Shown: positions 30,862 through 41,625, counted from the stretch's first letter. The stretch: 64,000 nt of DNA from Xenorhabdus ishibashii (GCF_002632755.1 NZ_NJAK01000001.1:1612001-1676000); one strand, 5' to 3'. The notes: generated from the letters alone by a model not told the origin. A program made the numbers and translations.

Positions 30862-31671
30862 TTAATGCTGGCACTGACGACAAAAAAATGTACTGCGTTG
30901 CCCCAATTTTATACACTCGATTTTCTCACCACATACGGGACAAAGTTCACCTTTCTTACCGTAAACAAATAACTCCTGAGCAAAATACCCTGGTTTACCA
31001 TCAGATTGCAGAAAATCCTTCAGTGTTGTTCCACCCTGCTCAATGGAACGACGTAAAATTTGTTTGATTATATCAGCCAATCGATGAGCTTCTTGCTGCG
31101 TTAATGAATTCACGGGACGTTCAGGCAAAATTCGCGCGACGAACAACGCTTCGTTGGCATAAATATTCCCAACACCAACCACAACTTTGTTATCCATCAA
31201 CCAAGATTTGATAGCCGCTTTTTTGTTGCGAGAAACAGTGTAAAAGTATTCGCCATCAAACTGATCAGAAAGAGGTTCAGGTCCTAAATGAGCCAGTACG
31301 GAGCATTCTTCAAGATTATCACTCCATAACCACGCACCAAAACGTCGGGGGTCGGTATACCGGAGAATTTTACCATCAGCCATAATCAAATCGACATGAT
31401 CATGCTTCGCTGGAGGCTGTTCATCTAACAAGACACGCAAGCTGCCAGACATTCCCAGATGAATAATAATCCAGCCCTCCGGCAGCTCAAGCAATAAATA
31501 TTTTGCCCGCCGTTGAACACTCAATACTGGTCGATCTGAAAGTGCCATGATTTGCCCGGAAACAGGCCAGCGCAAACGTGAATTCCTGACCTCAGCATAT
31601 TGGATCACATTACCAACCAAGTGAGGTTCAATTCCCCTGCGACTGGTTTCTACCTCTGGTAGCTCCGGCAT
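30862..31671 (-). CDS. mutM: Formamidopyrimidine-DNA glycosylase
   Basis: This bifunctional glycosylase/AP lyase removes 8-oxoguanine. The 269 residues begin PELPEVET, with the catalytic N-terminal Pro and Glu after Met removal. Lys of [23 protein letters not shown] and the C-terminal zinc finger (CPVCGEKIE ... FFCRQCQH, four Cys) are present. It converges with coaD across about 40 bp holding a weak GC-rich hairpin. In most relatives mutM is close to rpmG; here four glycosyltransferase genes lie between. Confidence 0.98.
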   Translation of the reverse strand: MPELPEVETSRRGIEPHLVGNVIQYAEVRNSRLRWPVSGQIMALSDRPVLSVQRRAKYLLLELPEGWIIIHLGMSGSLRVLLDEQPPAKHDHVDLIMADGKILRYTDPRRFGAWLWSDNLEECSVLAHLGPEPLSDQFDGEYFYTVSRNKKAAIKSWLMDNKVVVGVGNIYANEALFVARILPERPVNSLTQQEAHRLADIIKQILRRSIEQGGTTLKDFLQSDGKPGYFAQELFVYGKKGELCPVCGEKIECIKLGQRSTFFCRQCQH

Positions 31672-31773
31672 ACCAACTCCTGAATAAGTTATCTACGATA
31701 TTGTTTCTGAGAATATTGCATCTAAGCAGATTACAATACCGTTTTCATGTATCATTTGCAGCCAGATTAGGAC

Positions 31774-32949
31774 TCACTGAGATAATTTTTCCGCTATCAC
31801 ACCCATAATTAACTTCGCACGCTGATCCCAGTTAAAACGCTCTGCAACCAGCCGTTGCGAATAATCAACTTTCGCCATCATTTCGGCGGGATGGTTAATC
31901 AGCCATTGAATCTGTTCAGCAAAACTCTCAGCATTTTCACTATCAGCAAAATTTACTGCATTTTCATCAACAGCATCACGAATGGAAGGAAAATCAGAAA
32001 TAACCACAGGTTTACCCATAGCCATATATTCAAAAAGCTTGAGAGGAGAGGTATAACGACTACCAATACTGGTTTTCGTCAGGGGCAGGACACAAATATC
32101 ACTATCAGCAATAACCTGAAATCGTTTTCTGGGTTGGACAAAACCAAGGAAATTGACTTTATCACTTACACCAATCTGTTCAGCAATCTGTTTCAATCGC
32201 TCAATTTGTTCATTTGTACCGCCAGCAACGTTCAGTTCAACGTTATCCAAGTAAGACATAGCTTTCATTACCGTTGGGATACCTTTCCAACGATGTAAGC
32301 TGCCCAAATAAAGCACTTTTTTAGGAAGCATATTGTTGTAATCGCTGCCAACAATCTGCTTAGCAGATTCAACCGCCAGCATATCAACCCCATCGGGAGC
32401 CACAACAATCGGTGTTTTGACGCTATATTGCTTATAAATATCTTCTCGTAATAACGAAGTCAGGGCAAAAACAACCTTAGAACCAGCATAAACCTGCTGT
32501 TCAATTTTTCTTAGTTTATGATATTTACGTTGGTTGCTACGATTGAGCAAATCATGGGATTCTCTAAACGACTGAGAAAATACTTCATGGCTTTCAAAGA
32601 AATGAGGGATATCAGGATGATTACACAGCAGGTAATTCGCCATTTTAATATTGCGGGTAAAGAGGGCATCAACTTGATGCTCTTTAAGCCAGCGTGAGGT
32701 CTGCAAATAAAACAGTTTCTGAGTATTTAGCGGGAAATACCATTTTCTACGTATATCGTGTAGGGCAATTAGCTTTACGTAAGGTGGTAACGACCTGCCA
32801 AGAATTTCCTCAACTTGGCTTTGGCCTTTTGGGGTAATCAGGTAAACACGATGCCCCTGACGAGCAAACGCGTCTACATTCTGCAAAATTTGCAGCGACG
32901 CAACCCGATAATCAGGCACAGGATAAGGATCAATATACGCAATTTTCAT
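31774..32949 (-). CDS. Glycosyltransferase family 4, LPS core region
   Basis: This 391-residue GT-B protein begins KIAYIDPYPVPDYRVASLQI. The mid-protein segment PHFFESHEVFSQSFRE, the linker KKVLYLGSLHRWKGIPTVMKA and the donor segment VLPLTKTSIGSRYTSPLKLFEYMAMGKPVVISDFPS (with E and the Ser/Pro-rich loop of the family) identify GT4. It is the last of a three-gene leftward set. Its start overlaps the upstream GT4 stop by 20 bp. Donor and acceptor are unknown; location in the core locus suggests outer-core extension. Confidence 0.82.
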   Translation of the reverse strand: MKIAYIDPYPVPDYRVASLQILQNVDAFARQGHRVYLITPKGQSQVEEILGRSLPPYVKLIALHDIRRKWYFPLNTQKLFYLQTSRWLKEHQVDALFTRNIKMANYLLCNHPDIPHFFESHEVFSQSFRESHDLLNRSNQRKYHKLRKIEQQVYAGSKVVFALTSLLREDIYKQYSVKTPIVVAPDGVDMLAVESAKQIVGSDYNNMLPKKVLYLGSLHRWKGIPTVMKAMSYLDNVELNVAGGTNEQIERLKQIAEQIGVSDKVNFLGFVQPRKRFQVIADSDICVLPLTKTSIGSRYTSPLKLFEYMAMGKPVVISDFPSIRDAVDENAVNFADSENAESFAEQIQWLINHPAEMMAKVDYSQRLVAERFNWDQRAKLIMGVIAEKLSQ

Positions 32950-34051
32950 TATTTTTTATGGCGTTCAATAAACGGCTAGCAGAATGTTCCCAGGTGTACA
33001 TCGTTTCAATCCTCTGACGGGCAGATTTCCCCATCTTTTCTCCTCTATCTGGTAAAGATAAAAGATGATTTACCGCTTCAGCAATAGCCACAGCATCACC
33101 CGGTGTCACCAAAATACCAGCACTACCTTCATTGCCAACCACTTCCGGTATTCCGCCAATATAACTGGCAATCACAGGGCGCCCACATGCCATCGCTTCC
33201 GCAATAGTAATACCAAATGCCTCATCACCAATACTGGGGAAAACACCGGCATTACCCGCCGCATAAAATTCAGGTAATTGATCATGACCAACTGGAGGAT
33301 GAAAAATGATGGATTTTTCCAGTTGCAATGCAGAGACCCGCTTTTTAAGCGATTTCAAATCCTCACCTTCACCAATAATTAATAACTTTACATCCTTGCT
33401 CCGCAACAAAGCCATTGCATCAATAGCGACTTTCATGCCTTTCCAACCAACCAACCTGCCAGCAAACGTTAATAAAAACGTTTTCTCATTGATACCTAAT
33501 CGGGTTCGGATATCAGAGCCAGATGGTTTGAATTTATCGATATCTACCCCATTATAGATGACGCTCGGAAATTGCTTGAAATGATGCTGAATCTGCCAGG
33601 CATTAAAATGGCTACATGCAACCCATGCAGATATTTTTTTACCCAATACCCGATCCCCTTTAAAAAAACTGGTTCCACCACTCATATAGCAAAACTGGGT
33701 GCGGGATGTTTCAGGCATCATTCGGGGCCAGAAAAAATCAAAAGGCTTGGTCAAAATTATCCAATCAAAATTTTCTGCAATAACTGTTACGCGGGCATGA
33801 CGAGCAAAAGAATAACGTTCAGCAATGCGCTGGAAGCGACGCCCAATGTTAAGCACCCGTTCTCTAGGGATAAATGGAAAAGTATGAATATGGATATTTC
33901 TTCCGCCTAATGCAGGCCGCACATCGCCAATACCACCGAAAATATGGACTTCATGCCCTGCATCTGTCAGTGCCTTGGCTAATTCCCAAACAGCAGTTTG
34001 AATGCCACCATACGATATGGTAACGGTAACATCGATAAACCCTATCTTCAT
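32930..34051 (-). CDS. Glycosyltransferase family 4, LPS core region
   Basis: The start is placed at ATG 34051 (MKIGFIDVTVTISYGG), which lies after the upstream stop and 11 bases after an AAGGA. An ATG at 34075 in the same frame is possible and would overlap the upstream gene. The protein has about 373 residues. The N-terminal glycine loop (ISYGGIQTAVWELAKAL), the linker LLTFAGRLVGWKGMKVAIDAM, and the donor motif GDEAFGITIAEAMACGRPVIASYIGGIPEVVG (E-x7-E) are clear GT4 marks. Specific sugar not inferable. Confidence 0.83.
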   Translation of the reverse strand: MKIGFIDVTVTISYGGIQTAVWELAKALTDAGHEVHIFGGIGDVRPALGGRNIHIHTFPFIPRERVLNIGRRFQRIAERYSFARHARVTVIAENFDWIILTKPFDFFWPRMMPETSRTQFCYMSGGTSFFKGDRVLGKKISAWVACSHFNAWQIQHHFKQFPSVIYNGVDIDKFKPSGSDIRTRLGINEKTFLLTFAGRLVGWKGMKVAIDAMALLRSKDVKLLIIGEGEDLKSLKKRVSALQLEKSIIFHPPVGHDQLPEFYAAGNAGVFPSIGDEAFGITIAEAMACGRPVIASYIGGIPEVVGNEGSAGILVTPGDAVAIAEAVNHLLSLPDRGEKMGKSARQRIETMYTWEHSASRLLNAIKNNENCVY

Positions 34052-34067
34052 TTGGTGCATTATCCTT

Positions 34068-35057
34068 TTATTCATTTTCCAGCAAGTACTGAACAGAATG
34101 CCAGACTTGATCTACCGATATTGCTGACATTGTATCTTGACGAGTTGCCTGTCTATAATCTACCGGATGTTCAATTACCACTAATTTTGGATGTTGTTGA
34201 GGTGCGAGAAAATGCCCTGGGTGAAAACTGTGATACAGAGCAACCATTGGTATCCCTAAGGCTCCGGCCAGATGGGTTGTTCCAGTATCAACGCCCACAT
34301 ACAAATTAAGTTGACTCATGATTGCTGCGTTTTGCCGCATCGTAGTCTTACCCGCCAATGATAAGCACCTGTTTGTGCCCAATTTTTCAGCCAGCATACG
34401 CGCACTATCTTCACCATCTTTACTGCCTAACAACAAAATATGTGCATGCGGATAATCACGGTAAATACGTTGAGCTAATTGGTAAAAATATTCTACAGGC
34501 CAATCACGATAAGCTTTTGCAGGGAAACTTTGTAATTGGAAACCAATTCTTAACTGCTGTTCTATCCCTTGCCGTTGAAGAAAGTCTCTGGCGTACTCCT
34601 CTTCACACACACTTACATTATACTGCAAACGCCAATTATTCACTGCAACCCCAATTGCATCAATTAACAGCGCTCGTTCTTGTTGTGCAGGCATGAGTTC
34701 ACCAGGTCTTGCAACAGCATACTCATTTGATGTTTTACCAGCGATATCCGAAAAATAAACGGTCAAATTTGCCACACGTTTGGCATATTGCAATAAGGAT
34801 TCATCATGACCATAGACGAATGCCAGATCATAGTGCCGCCGAGAAAACCAGCCACACCATCTAGCTTTGCCTTTTGAAAAGGCTTTCAACTGATTAATTA
34901 AATCGATATTTTCAAGGATTTCTTTTGTTTTTTTATGCACAAAAATATCAATATTTACTTCTGGCCACTTTTCTTTCAGGGCACGAATAACTGGAGTTAT
35001 TAGTAAGGTGTCACCAAAACGGGCAATATTGATGATTAAAATATTTTGGGGTTGCAT
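34068..35057 (-). CDS. Glycosyltransferase family 9 (heptosyltransferase-like)
   Basis: This 329-residue GT9 protein begins NILIINIARFGDTLLITPVIR, with the acceptor loop GDT. LAFVYGHDESLLQYAKR, FQLQSFPAKAYRDWPVEYFYQ and YVGVDTGTTHLAGALGIPMVALYHSFHPGHFLAP (ADP-heptose site) follow. It heads a three-gene leftward set with two GT4 enzymes. It is the fifth GT9 gene in the locus after waaF, waaC, waaQ and the gene at 23680. Likely adds an outer-core heptose. Confidence 0.85.
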   Translation of the reverse strand: MQPQNILIINIARFGDTLLITPVIRALKEKWPEVNIDIFVHKKTKEILENIDLINQLKAFSKGKARWCGWFSRRHYDLAFVYGHDESLLQYAKRVANLTVYFSDIAGKTSNEYAVARPGELMPAQQERALLIDAIGVAVNNWRLQYNVSVCEEEYARDFLQRQGIEQQLRIGFQLQSFPAKAYRDWPVEYFYQLAQRIYRDYPHAHILLLGSKDGEDSARMLAEKLGTNRCLSLAGKTTMRQNAAIMSQLNLYVGVDTGTTHLAGALGIPMVALYHSFHPGHFLAPQQHPKLVVIEHPVDYRQATRQDTMSAISVDQVWHSVQYLLENE

Positions 35058-35249
35058 AATAATGAATATTGAATAATCAATCCAAAGATTGGGTTTTTAA
35101 GGTACTATACAGCAAAGCAATTTACTGTTCTATTTACAGTTAATAAACACAATAGATTCAAAAAAAACAAAACCAATTAACCTCCGAACAGTTAACAAAA
35201 AATATCGATTATTCTGCTCACTACGGATAAAAATGATATGAACGAAATA

Positions 35250-36368
35250 TCATCGTGTATTTTTCATACTAGAATAAAAAATAGATTCCATTTTTTCTAA
35301 CATATTATCCATACCAAATAAATGAGTTGCGCGTCGTAGTGAAGCCTCTCCCATTTGTAAACGTAAGCCTGCATCATGCATTAATAAATCTAAGCTTTTT
35401 GTTAATTGTTCAACATTTTTAGGTTCGATAATATACCCTGTATCGCCATCAATTACAGCTTCTGTAATCGCACCCACTGATGTAGAGACAACCGGTAATC
35501 CACATGCCATTGCCTGCATGATGCCTTGGGGTACACCTTCATTGCCAAACGAAGGCAAGGCAAAGATATCCATTGCATTTAAGCAATCAGGAACATCCTG
35601 ACGATTACCAAGAAAAATGACACTTTCTGTTAGTCCCTCCTGCTGAACTCGCGGCTCTAAATTCTTTCTCTGCGGGCCATCTCCTACGAACAACAATTGC
35701 CAATCAGGATAACGTTGATGGAGAGTTTTCCAACTATCAAGCAGGTAACGATGGCCTTTCCACGTTCTCATTGTGGCAACAATGCCCAATGTTGGCTTAT
35801 CTTTGATGCCAATGCGCTGACGGCTTAAGGATTTGCTTTCAGGATGAAAACGTGACAAATCGATCCCTGTCGGTACCGAGGTCATGTGGGATAGTGGATA
35901 ATCATTATGTATATGCAGATATTGGCGTAATTTTTCCCCGGTTGTCACAATATGCTGACCAGCATGCAAATACAGCCAACGAGTCGCAATAGATTTTGAA
36001 ACATGAGTCGAAACATGGCGAGTTCGGACTATCGGAGGCGCACCTTTTAATGTGGCACATGCCGCAGCCACTAGCCAAGAATCAGTAGAACTGTGGGTAT
36101 TGATCACATCGAATTGGCGGCCTTCAGTTTTTAGCCAACGACGCATTGCCCGAAGACAAGAAAGACGTTTTTTTTCAATTGGGAGCGCAACAACAGGCAC
36201 ACCATAATGATGAGCTTCTCGGTAAAGGGTTGAAGTTGGACAACAAACGATAACCACATGATGCCCACGCTGTATCATGCCCTGAGATTCTGTCAGGATA
36301 CGAATTTCCTGTCCTCCCCAGCCACACGATGATTCTGTATGTAAGATATTCAAGGTTTTTCTAACCAT
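35250..36368 (-). CDS. Glycosyltransferase family 4, LPS core region
   Basis: This 372-residue GT4 protein begins LNILHTESSCGWGGQEIRIL with a glycine loop. INTHSSTDSWLVAAAC, IVRTRHVSTHVSKSIATRWLY and VPTGIDLSRFHP are typical of the family. The linker is GIVATMRTWKGHRYLLDSW. The donor motif is PSFGNEGVPQGIMQAMACGLPVVSTSVG. It stands alone, 192 bp from the next set, and ends the core locus before rpmG. The 192-bp gap upstream of the GT9 gene (35058-35249) shows no gene. Confidence 0.83.
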   Translation of the reverse strand: MVRKTLNILHTESSCGWGGQEIRILTESQGMIQRGHHVVIVCCPTSTLYREAHHYGVPVVALPIEKKRLSCLRAMRRWLKTEGRQFDVINTHSSTDSWLVAAACATLKGAPPIVRTRHVSTHVSKSIATRWLYLHAGQHIVTTGEKLRQYLHIHNDYPLSHMTSVPTGIDLSRFHPESKSLSRQRIGIKDKPTLGIVATMRTWKGHRYLLDSWKTLHQRYPDWQLLFVGDGPQRKNLEPRVQQEGLTESVIFLGNRQDVPDCLNAMDIFALPSFGNEGVPQGIMQAMACGLPVVSTSVGAITEAVIDGDTGYIIEPKNVEQLTKSLDLLMHDAGLRLQMGEASLRRATHLFGMDNMLEKMESIFYSSMKNTR

Positions 36369-36486
36369 TTTAGCGCTACACCTGACGGTTTATAATTGAA
36401 AAAACGGTAGTATAACTGAACAATGTATAGGTCTACACACATAACCCAATTTAAAAATAATCTACAGTGACATTATCAACAGATAT

Positions 36487-36517
36487 AAAAAAACCCAGCA
36501 TGGTGCTGGGTTTTTTT
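36487..36517 (-). terminator. Rho-independent terminator after rpmBG
   Basis: The inverted repeat AAACCCAGCA/TGCTGGGTTT, with a TGG loop and A/T runs on both sides, lies 15 bp past the rpmG stop. It is symmetric and could work in both directions. Confidence 0.9.
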
Positions 36518-36531
36518 ATAATCCACTAAAA

Positions 36532-36702
<171 letters not shown>

Positions 36703-36710
36703 TCAGCTCC

Positions 36711-36968
<258 letters not shown>

Positions 36969-37011
36969 TCAGCTCGAGCTTTGTATTGGGTGTGACCGCC
37001 TCGTCAGGCTT

Positions 37012-37134
37012 AGGAGCCCATCTCAGCAAACTCTCTTGATTGAAAAGATGTCACTGAAAAGAACGTCACTGAAAAGAACGTCACTGAAAAGACTCACATT
37101 TTCCCAGTAAAAAAACTTACTGAGATAGGCTCTT
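37012..37134. repeat. 15-bp tandem repeat inside an inverted repeat, rpmB upstream region
   Basis: The unit TCACTGAAAAGAACG occurs three times in tandem at 37051-37095, the last copy ending ACTC instead of AACG. A partial copy (TGAAAAGATG) precedes it at 37041-37050. The block is flanked by a 15-bp imperfect inverted repeat, 37012-37026 against 37120-37134 (13 of 15 paired), so the whole can fold as a long hairpin with the repeats in the loop. It lies 65-190 bp upstream of rpmB, where promoter and leader are expected. Function unknown. Confidence 0.8.
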
Positions 37135-37238
37135 CTCGTCAAACCCAAGATCCTCAAAGGTGGCGTAGTATACGCCCTCATTCGCTGATGCTCAAGTCCC
37201 GAACAACTAAGATCTGATCGTATCGCGAAAAAACGGTA

Positions 37239-37931
37239 TTAAATCCAACCTCTTTCCATAAATGAGACACAAGATTTCTTACCAATGACGATATGATCCA
37301 AAACCTTAACGCCAACCAAGTCACAAGCCTCAATAATTTTTTCTGTCACCAACTTATCTGCCAAGCTAGGCTCTGGATTGCCGGAAGGGTGATTATGAGC
37401 AAGAATAATGGATGCAGCATTCACCTTAACCGCCTGTTTCACAATTTCACGCGGATGAACCTCAACTTTGTTTATTGTTCCTTTAAACATTTCATCATGA
37501 CAGATAACTTTATTTTGGTTCGTTAAAAACAACACCACAAATATTTCCCGATCTTGCCAGGATAATAAATCCTGCAAATAACTCTGAGTCATTGTGGGGC
37601 TGCTCATAATATCTTCATGGATAAATTGACTGGAGAAAAACCGTTTTGCCAATTCAGATATCGCCTGCAATTGGACATACTTGCATTGTCCCATGCCTTT
37701 ATGTGCACAAAAGTCCGCGTAATCCGCTGATAAAAGGTGGTAAAGCGAACCAAATGATTTCAGCAGATATTCTGCCATTTGTACGACAGGAACGCCCTTG
37801 GCTCCTGTTCGTAAAAAAATAGCCAATAACTCCGCATCCGTTAGGGAAACAGCGCCGTAAGCCAATAATTTTTCCCGGGGAAGAAGATTTAAATGCAATT
37901 CATCGTTTCTTTCCATTACTGTTAAATCCAT
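37239..37931 (-). CDS. radC: RadC family protein (JAB1/MPN domain)
   Basis: This 230-residue protein has an N-terminal helix-hairpin-helix region (residues about 15-105: [24 protein letters not shown]) and a C-terminal MPN+ metalloprotease-like domain (about 108-230) with the metal motif [15 protein letters not shown] (HxHPSG...D). Despite its name it is not established as a repair protein. The gene order radC-rpmB-rpmG next to coaBC is standard. Confidence 0.95.
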   Translation of the reverse strand: MDLTVMERNDELHLNLLPREKLLAYGAVSLTDAELLAIFLRTGAKGVPVVQMAEYLLKSFGSLYHLLSADYADFCAHKGMGQCKYVQLQAISELAKRFFSSQFIHEDIMSSPTMTQSYLQDLLSWQDREIFVVLFLTNQNKVICHDEMFKGTINKVEVHPREIVKQAVKVNAASIILAHNHPSGNPEPSLADKLVTEKIIEACDLVGVKVLDHIVIGKKSCVSFMERGWI

Positions 37932-38206
37932 AATGCTCCTCCCCCTTTCAATATCCCTTGCCCTATAGTCCCCCCATAACGATGGGTACTATCAATCAAT
38001 ATTCACTCGTCCGCTATATTCATGCACCTATATTTACCTCCTTACTATTCCATGATGAAAAAATCATCGCCAGATCAACTTGCAAGGCTTGCGCAGCGCT
38101 TCGCAAACTTGTCATTTTTGGCTACCTAAAATGAGGACGATTCTCTACGCAATATTTTCTTGTGATAGAATCTTAGGGAATTTCAACTTGAATCTGGACA
38201 ATCAAA

Positions 38207-39451
38207 ATGACAGGATTTTCCGGCAAACCACTTTCTGATAATTCACTTTCTGGTAAACAGATAGTCCTTGGAATCAGCGGAGGGATCGCCGCTTACAAAA
38301 CTGCTGAACTGGTACGACGCTTACGTGATCATGGTGCACAGGTACGCGTTGTCATGACTCCTGCGGCAGAAGCTTTCATCACTCCACTGACCTTACAGGC
38401 AGTATCTGGTCATCCCGTCTCAGATGATCTTCTAGACCCCGCAGCCGAAGCGGCTATGGGGCATATCGAACTGGCAAAGTGGGCTGATTTAATTATTCTC
38501 GCGCCCGCTACCGCAGATCTGCTTGCTCGCCTGACCGCAGGCATGGCGAATGATTTAGTCACCACAATCTGTCTGGCTTCCGCAGCACCTATTGCGGTTG
38601 CACCGGCAATGAACCAACAAATGTACCGTGCACAGGCTACCCAACATAACCTGAAGGTACTTAAAGAGCGTAATGTATTGATTTGGGGACCAGATGAAGG
38701 CAGTCAAGCATGTGGTGATGTAGGACCAGGGAGAATGTTGGAACCGATGACGATTGTCGAACGGGCAATGCACCATTTCAACACCAAGCAAACCCTTTCT
38801 GGTCTACACATCACTATTACTGCAGGGCCAACTCGTGAAGCCTGGGATCCCGTCCGTTTCATTAGCAATCACAGCTCCGGTAAAATGGGTTTTTCCATTG
38901 CACAAGCAGCAGCAGAACGTGGCGCTAAAGTGACATTAATTACCGGTCCCGTTAATTTACCCACACCACAAGGCGTTAAACGCGTTGATGTCAGTAGTGC
39001 GCTGGAAATGTATGACCAGGTTCAAGCTACCGCAGCTTCACAGCATATCTTTATCGGTTGCGCTGCCGTGTCTGACTATCGTTTCAAGCAAATCTCAACA
39101 GAGAAAATCAAAAAGCAGGGGGATGAAATCACGTTTACACTGGTAAAAAATCCTGACATTGTAGCGAGCGTTGCATCCATGGAAAAAAATCGGCCATTTG
39201 TCGTTGGATTTGCAGCCGAAACCCAGAATGTGGAAGAATATGCCCGCGGAAAACTCAAGCAGAAAAATCTGGACTTGATTTGCGCAAATGATGTATCCCT
39301 GGCCGGACATGGCTTCAACAGTGATACTAACGCATTACATCTACTCTGGCATGATGGTAGTGTTCAGTTACCCCACAGTGGTAAATTACAACTCAGCCAC
39401 CGCTTATTAGACGAGATATTCAAACGCTATGATGAAAAAAATCGACGTTAA
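38207..39451 (+). CDS. coaBC: Bifunctional phosphopantothenoylcysteine decarboxylase / phosphopantothenate-cysteine ligase
   Basis: It makes 4'-phosphopantothenoylcysteine (CTP-dependent CoaB) and decarboxylates it (FMN-dependent CoaC). The 414 residues have an N-terminal flavoprotein domain (about 18-195: [21 protein letters not shown], then PAMNQQMY and the [10 protein letters not shown] cysteine loop) and a C-terminal CoaB domain (about 200-414: [37 protein letters not shown]). Its end overlaps dut by 23 bp. A start at a methionine closer to GKQIVLG is not available, so ATG 38207 is kept. Confidence 0.97.
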   Translation: MTGFSGKPLSDNSLSGKQIVLGISGGIAAYKTAELVRRLRDHGAQVRVVMTPAAEAFITPLTLQAVSGHPVSDDLLDPAAEAAMGHIELAKWADLIILAPATADLLARLTAGMANDLVTTICLASAAPIAVAPAMNQQMYRAQATQHNLKVLKERNVLIWGPDEGSQACGDVGPGRMLEPMTIVERAMHHFNTKQTLSGLHITITAGPTREAWDPVRFISNHSSGKMGFSIAQAAAERGAKVTLITGPVNLPTPQGVKRVDVSSALEMYDQVQATAASQHIFIGCAAVSDYRFKQISTEKIKKQGDEITFTLVKNPDIVASVASMEKNRPFVVGFAAETQNVEEYARGKLKQKNLDLICANDVSLAGHGFNSDTNALHLLWHDGSVQLPHSGKLQLSHRLLDEIFKRYDEKNRR

Positions 39452-39887
39452 AATCCTTGATCCCCGCATCGGGCAAGAATTTCCTTTACCGACTTATGCT
39501 ACACCTGGCTCTGCGGGTTTAGATTTACGTGCTTGTCTGGATAATGCAGTGGAACTGGCTCCCGGCCAAACTGAACTTTTACCAACGGGGATTGCTATCC
39601 ATATTGCAGATGAACAATTGGCGGCGGTTATTCTCCCTCGCTCTGGCCTGGGTCACAAACATGGCGTTGTTCTGGGTAATTTGGTAGGACTTATCGACTC
39701 AGATTATCAGGGACAATTGATGGTTTCAGTTTGGAACCGTGGTCATAAATCTTTCACTATCGAACCTGGCGAACGTATCGCCCAAATGGTCTTTGTACCC
39801 GTTATACAGGCTGAATTTAATTTAGTTGCAGATTTTGAGGAGAGCCAGCGCGGCAGTGGTGGATTTGGCCATTCCGGTCGTCGATAA
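39429..39887 (+). CDS. dut: Deoxyuridine 5'-triphosphate nucleotidohydrolase
   Basis: The trimeric dUTPase hydrolyses dUTP to dUMP, keeping uracil out of DNA. The five family motifs are visible: [37 protein letters not shown] and [11 protein letters not shown] at the C-terminal arm. The length is 152 residues; ATG 39432 would give the 151 of E. coli, and both starts are inside coaBC. slmA follows after about 170 bp. Confidence 0.98.
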   Translation: MMKKIDVKILDPRIGQEFPLPTYATPGSAGLDLRACLDNAVELAPGQTELLPTGIAIHIADEQLAAVILPRSGLGHKHGVVLGNLVGLIDSDYQGQLMVSVWNRGHKSFTIEPGERIAQMVFVPVIQAEFNLVADFEESQRGSGGFGHSGRR

Positions 39888-39924
39888 CTTTCCATAAGGG
39901 CTGATACCGTCAATCGATTTTCAT

Positions 39925-40017
39925 ATTTTTTGCCCACAATGTTTTGGCAACATGTTTTGACAACAATAGCCTGTAACAGCAATGGCTTTTGGCAGCAACA
40001 ACATTGTGGCAAAAAAT
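39925..40017. repeat. Long inverted repeat upstream of slmA
   Basis: The arm at 39925-39943 (ATTTTTTGCCCACAATGTT) pairs with the arm at 40000-40017 with a single bulged base. The 56-bp interior has smaller repeated blocks (TTTTGGCAACATGTT, TTTTGACAACA, TTTTGGCAGCAACA). It lies between dut and the slmA start. It could act as a terminator for dut on the plus strand, or be a short MITE-like palindromic element. Confidence 0.75.
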
Positions 40018-40059
40018 AGCTGGATTTGTTTTGCTGTTTTAGCAGGGGTCTTACCAGAC

Positions 40060-40659
40060 ATGGCAGAAAAAGAACGTACAAAAAAGAAAAATAGACGTGA
40101 GGAAATCTTGCAGGCACTGGCACACATGCTGGAATCCAGTGATGGCAGCCAACGCATTACTACTGCAAAACTTGCCGCAAACGTTGGTGTTTCTGAAGCA
40201 GCCCTTTACCGTCATTTTCCGAGCAAAACCCGGATGTTTGACAGCTTGATTGAGTTTATTGAAGATTCCTTGATTTCACGTATCAATCTGATTCTGCAAG
40301 ATGAAAAGGACACCATCACACGCATTCGGTTAATCCTCGTCCTTCTTTTGGGTTTTGCAGAAAGAAATCCAGGACTGACCCGTATCATGACCGGCCATGC
40401 CCTAATGTTCGAACAAGATAGATTGCAAAATCGCATTAACCAGCTATTTGAGCGAATTGAAGTGCAACTTCGCCAAATTTTAAAAGAGAGAAAAATCCGT
40501 GATGGGCAAGGATTCACTTATGACGAATCCGTGTTGGCATCACAGTTACTGGCGTTTTGTGAAGGGATGCTCTCCCGTTTTGTTCGCTCTGAATTTCGCT
40601 ATCGCCCGACAACTGAATTTGAAGTACGCTGGCCATTGATATTGACCCAACTACAATGA
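40060..40659 (+). CDS. slmA: Nucleoid occlusion factor SlmA
   Basis: This TetR-family DNA-binding protein binds SlmA sites on the chromosome and blocks FtsZ ring assembly over the nucleoid. The start at ATG 40060 ([20 protein letters not shown]) matches E. coli; the frame stays open further upstream through the palindromic region, but that is not expected to be translated. The 199 residues are family length. The helix-turn-helix is seen at [21 protein letters not shown]. The C-terminal FtsZ-interacting domain contains [20 protein letters not shown]. Confidence 0.97.
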   Translation: MAEKERTKKKNRREEILQALAHMLESSDGSQRITTAKLAANVGVSEAALYRHFPSKTRMFDSLIEFIEDSLISRINLILQDEKDTITRIRLILVLLLGFAERNPGLTRIMTGHALMFEQDRLQNRINQLFERIEVQLRQILKERKIRDGQGFTYDESVLASQLLAFCEGMLSRFVRSEFRYRPTTEFEVRWPLILTQLQ

Positions 40660-40869
40660 TCTACCCCATTAACAATAGGTTTAGGTTATCGCAGCATCGT
40701 AATTTAATGTCCTTATACAGTGAATGATAACGTGCGGATTTTTTATTGAGTTGTGTTAACATGTTCCAGCTCATTGAGTTCACCATTAAGTGACTTAATA
40801 ATGGCATCATTGTCGCAATCCTTACTATGCAATCTTTACTATATAGATAGATGCCATTTCTACTACTCA

Positions 40870-40900
40870 CCCCGCCCATCTTTGGGCGAGGGATTTTTTT
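40870..40900 (+). terminator. Rho-independent terminator between slmA and pyrE
   Basis: A GC-rich stem (ACCCCGCCCA pairing with TGGGCGAGGG, 8 of 10 matched) with a short loop is followed by seven T at 40894-40900. It is oriented for rightward transcription from slmA. The 210 bp between slmA and this hairpin hold no visible gene. Confidence 0.8.
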
Positions 40901-40919
40901 CAACCCAGATTACTGATCG

Positions 40920-41561
40920 TCAAATACCGTATTCTTTGCGATAAGCTTCTACCGCTTCCAGATGTGATTGCATTTCTGGGTTTTCACGCAAATAGCTTAC
41001 CAAATCATTCAAGGTAATGATGGAGAAGACTTGGCAATGGTAGTCACGTTCAACCTCTTGAATTGCTGAAAGCGTTGCACGCCCACGCTCCTGACGATCC
41101 AAGCACAAAATCACACCAGATAGTGTTGCTCCGTGCTGTTTAATGATTTCCATCGACTCACGAATCGCTGTACCTGCGGTAATGACATCATCCACAACCA
41201 CAACATTACCTTGCAGAGGGCTACCAACCAGCGAGCCACCTTCACCATGATCCTTGGCTTCCTTGCGGTTAAAGCAATAAGGCATATCGATATCATGATG
41301 TTCCGCCAATGCTACTGCGGTAGTTGTCGCAATCGGGATACCCTTATAAGCTGGCCCAAACAGCAAATCGCACTTAATTCCGCTATCTAGCAGTGCTGCC
41401 GCATAGAAACGGCCAATCAACGCCAAGTCACGTCCAGTATTAAACAGGCCCGCATTGAAAAAGTATGGACTTTTGCGACCAGATTTCAGCGTAAATTCGC
41501 CAAATTTCAGCACCTGTTTTTCCAGTGCCAGTTCAATAAATTCGCGCTGATAGGCTTTCAT
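40920..41561 (-). CDS. pyrE: Orotate phosphoribosyltransferase
   Basis: It converts orotate and PRPP to OMP in pyrimidine synthesis. Start ATG 41561 gives [20 protein letters not shown] and 213 residues, as in E. coli; the frame extends 10 codons further up but the family start fits better, with GGAG about 8 bp upstream. Seen are [48 protein letters not shown] and the PRPP-binding [16 protein letters not shown]. It lies downstream of rph and an attenuator. Confidence 0.98.
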   Translation of the reverse strand: MKAYQREFIELALEKQVLKFGEFTLKSGRKSPYFFNAGLFNTGRDLALIGRFYAAALLDSGIKCDLLFGPAYKGIPIATTTAVALAEHHDIDMPYCFNRKEAKDHGEGGSLVGSPLQGNVVVVDDVITAGTAIRESMEIIKQHGATLSGVILCLDRQERGRATLSAIQEVERDYHCQVFSIITLNDLVSYLRENPEMQSHLEAVEAYRKEYGI

Positions 41562-41625
41562 TGGAGTTTCTCCTCTTTGATCTTCTGTCATTCATTACTA
41601 TTTATTGCAGGTAAATTGCAGGCAT

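Noticed and set aside
37041..37095. 15-bp repeats considered as a CRISPR or iteron array
   Set aside because: There are no spacers, only three to four copies, and no replication gene adjacent.
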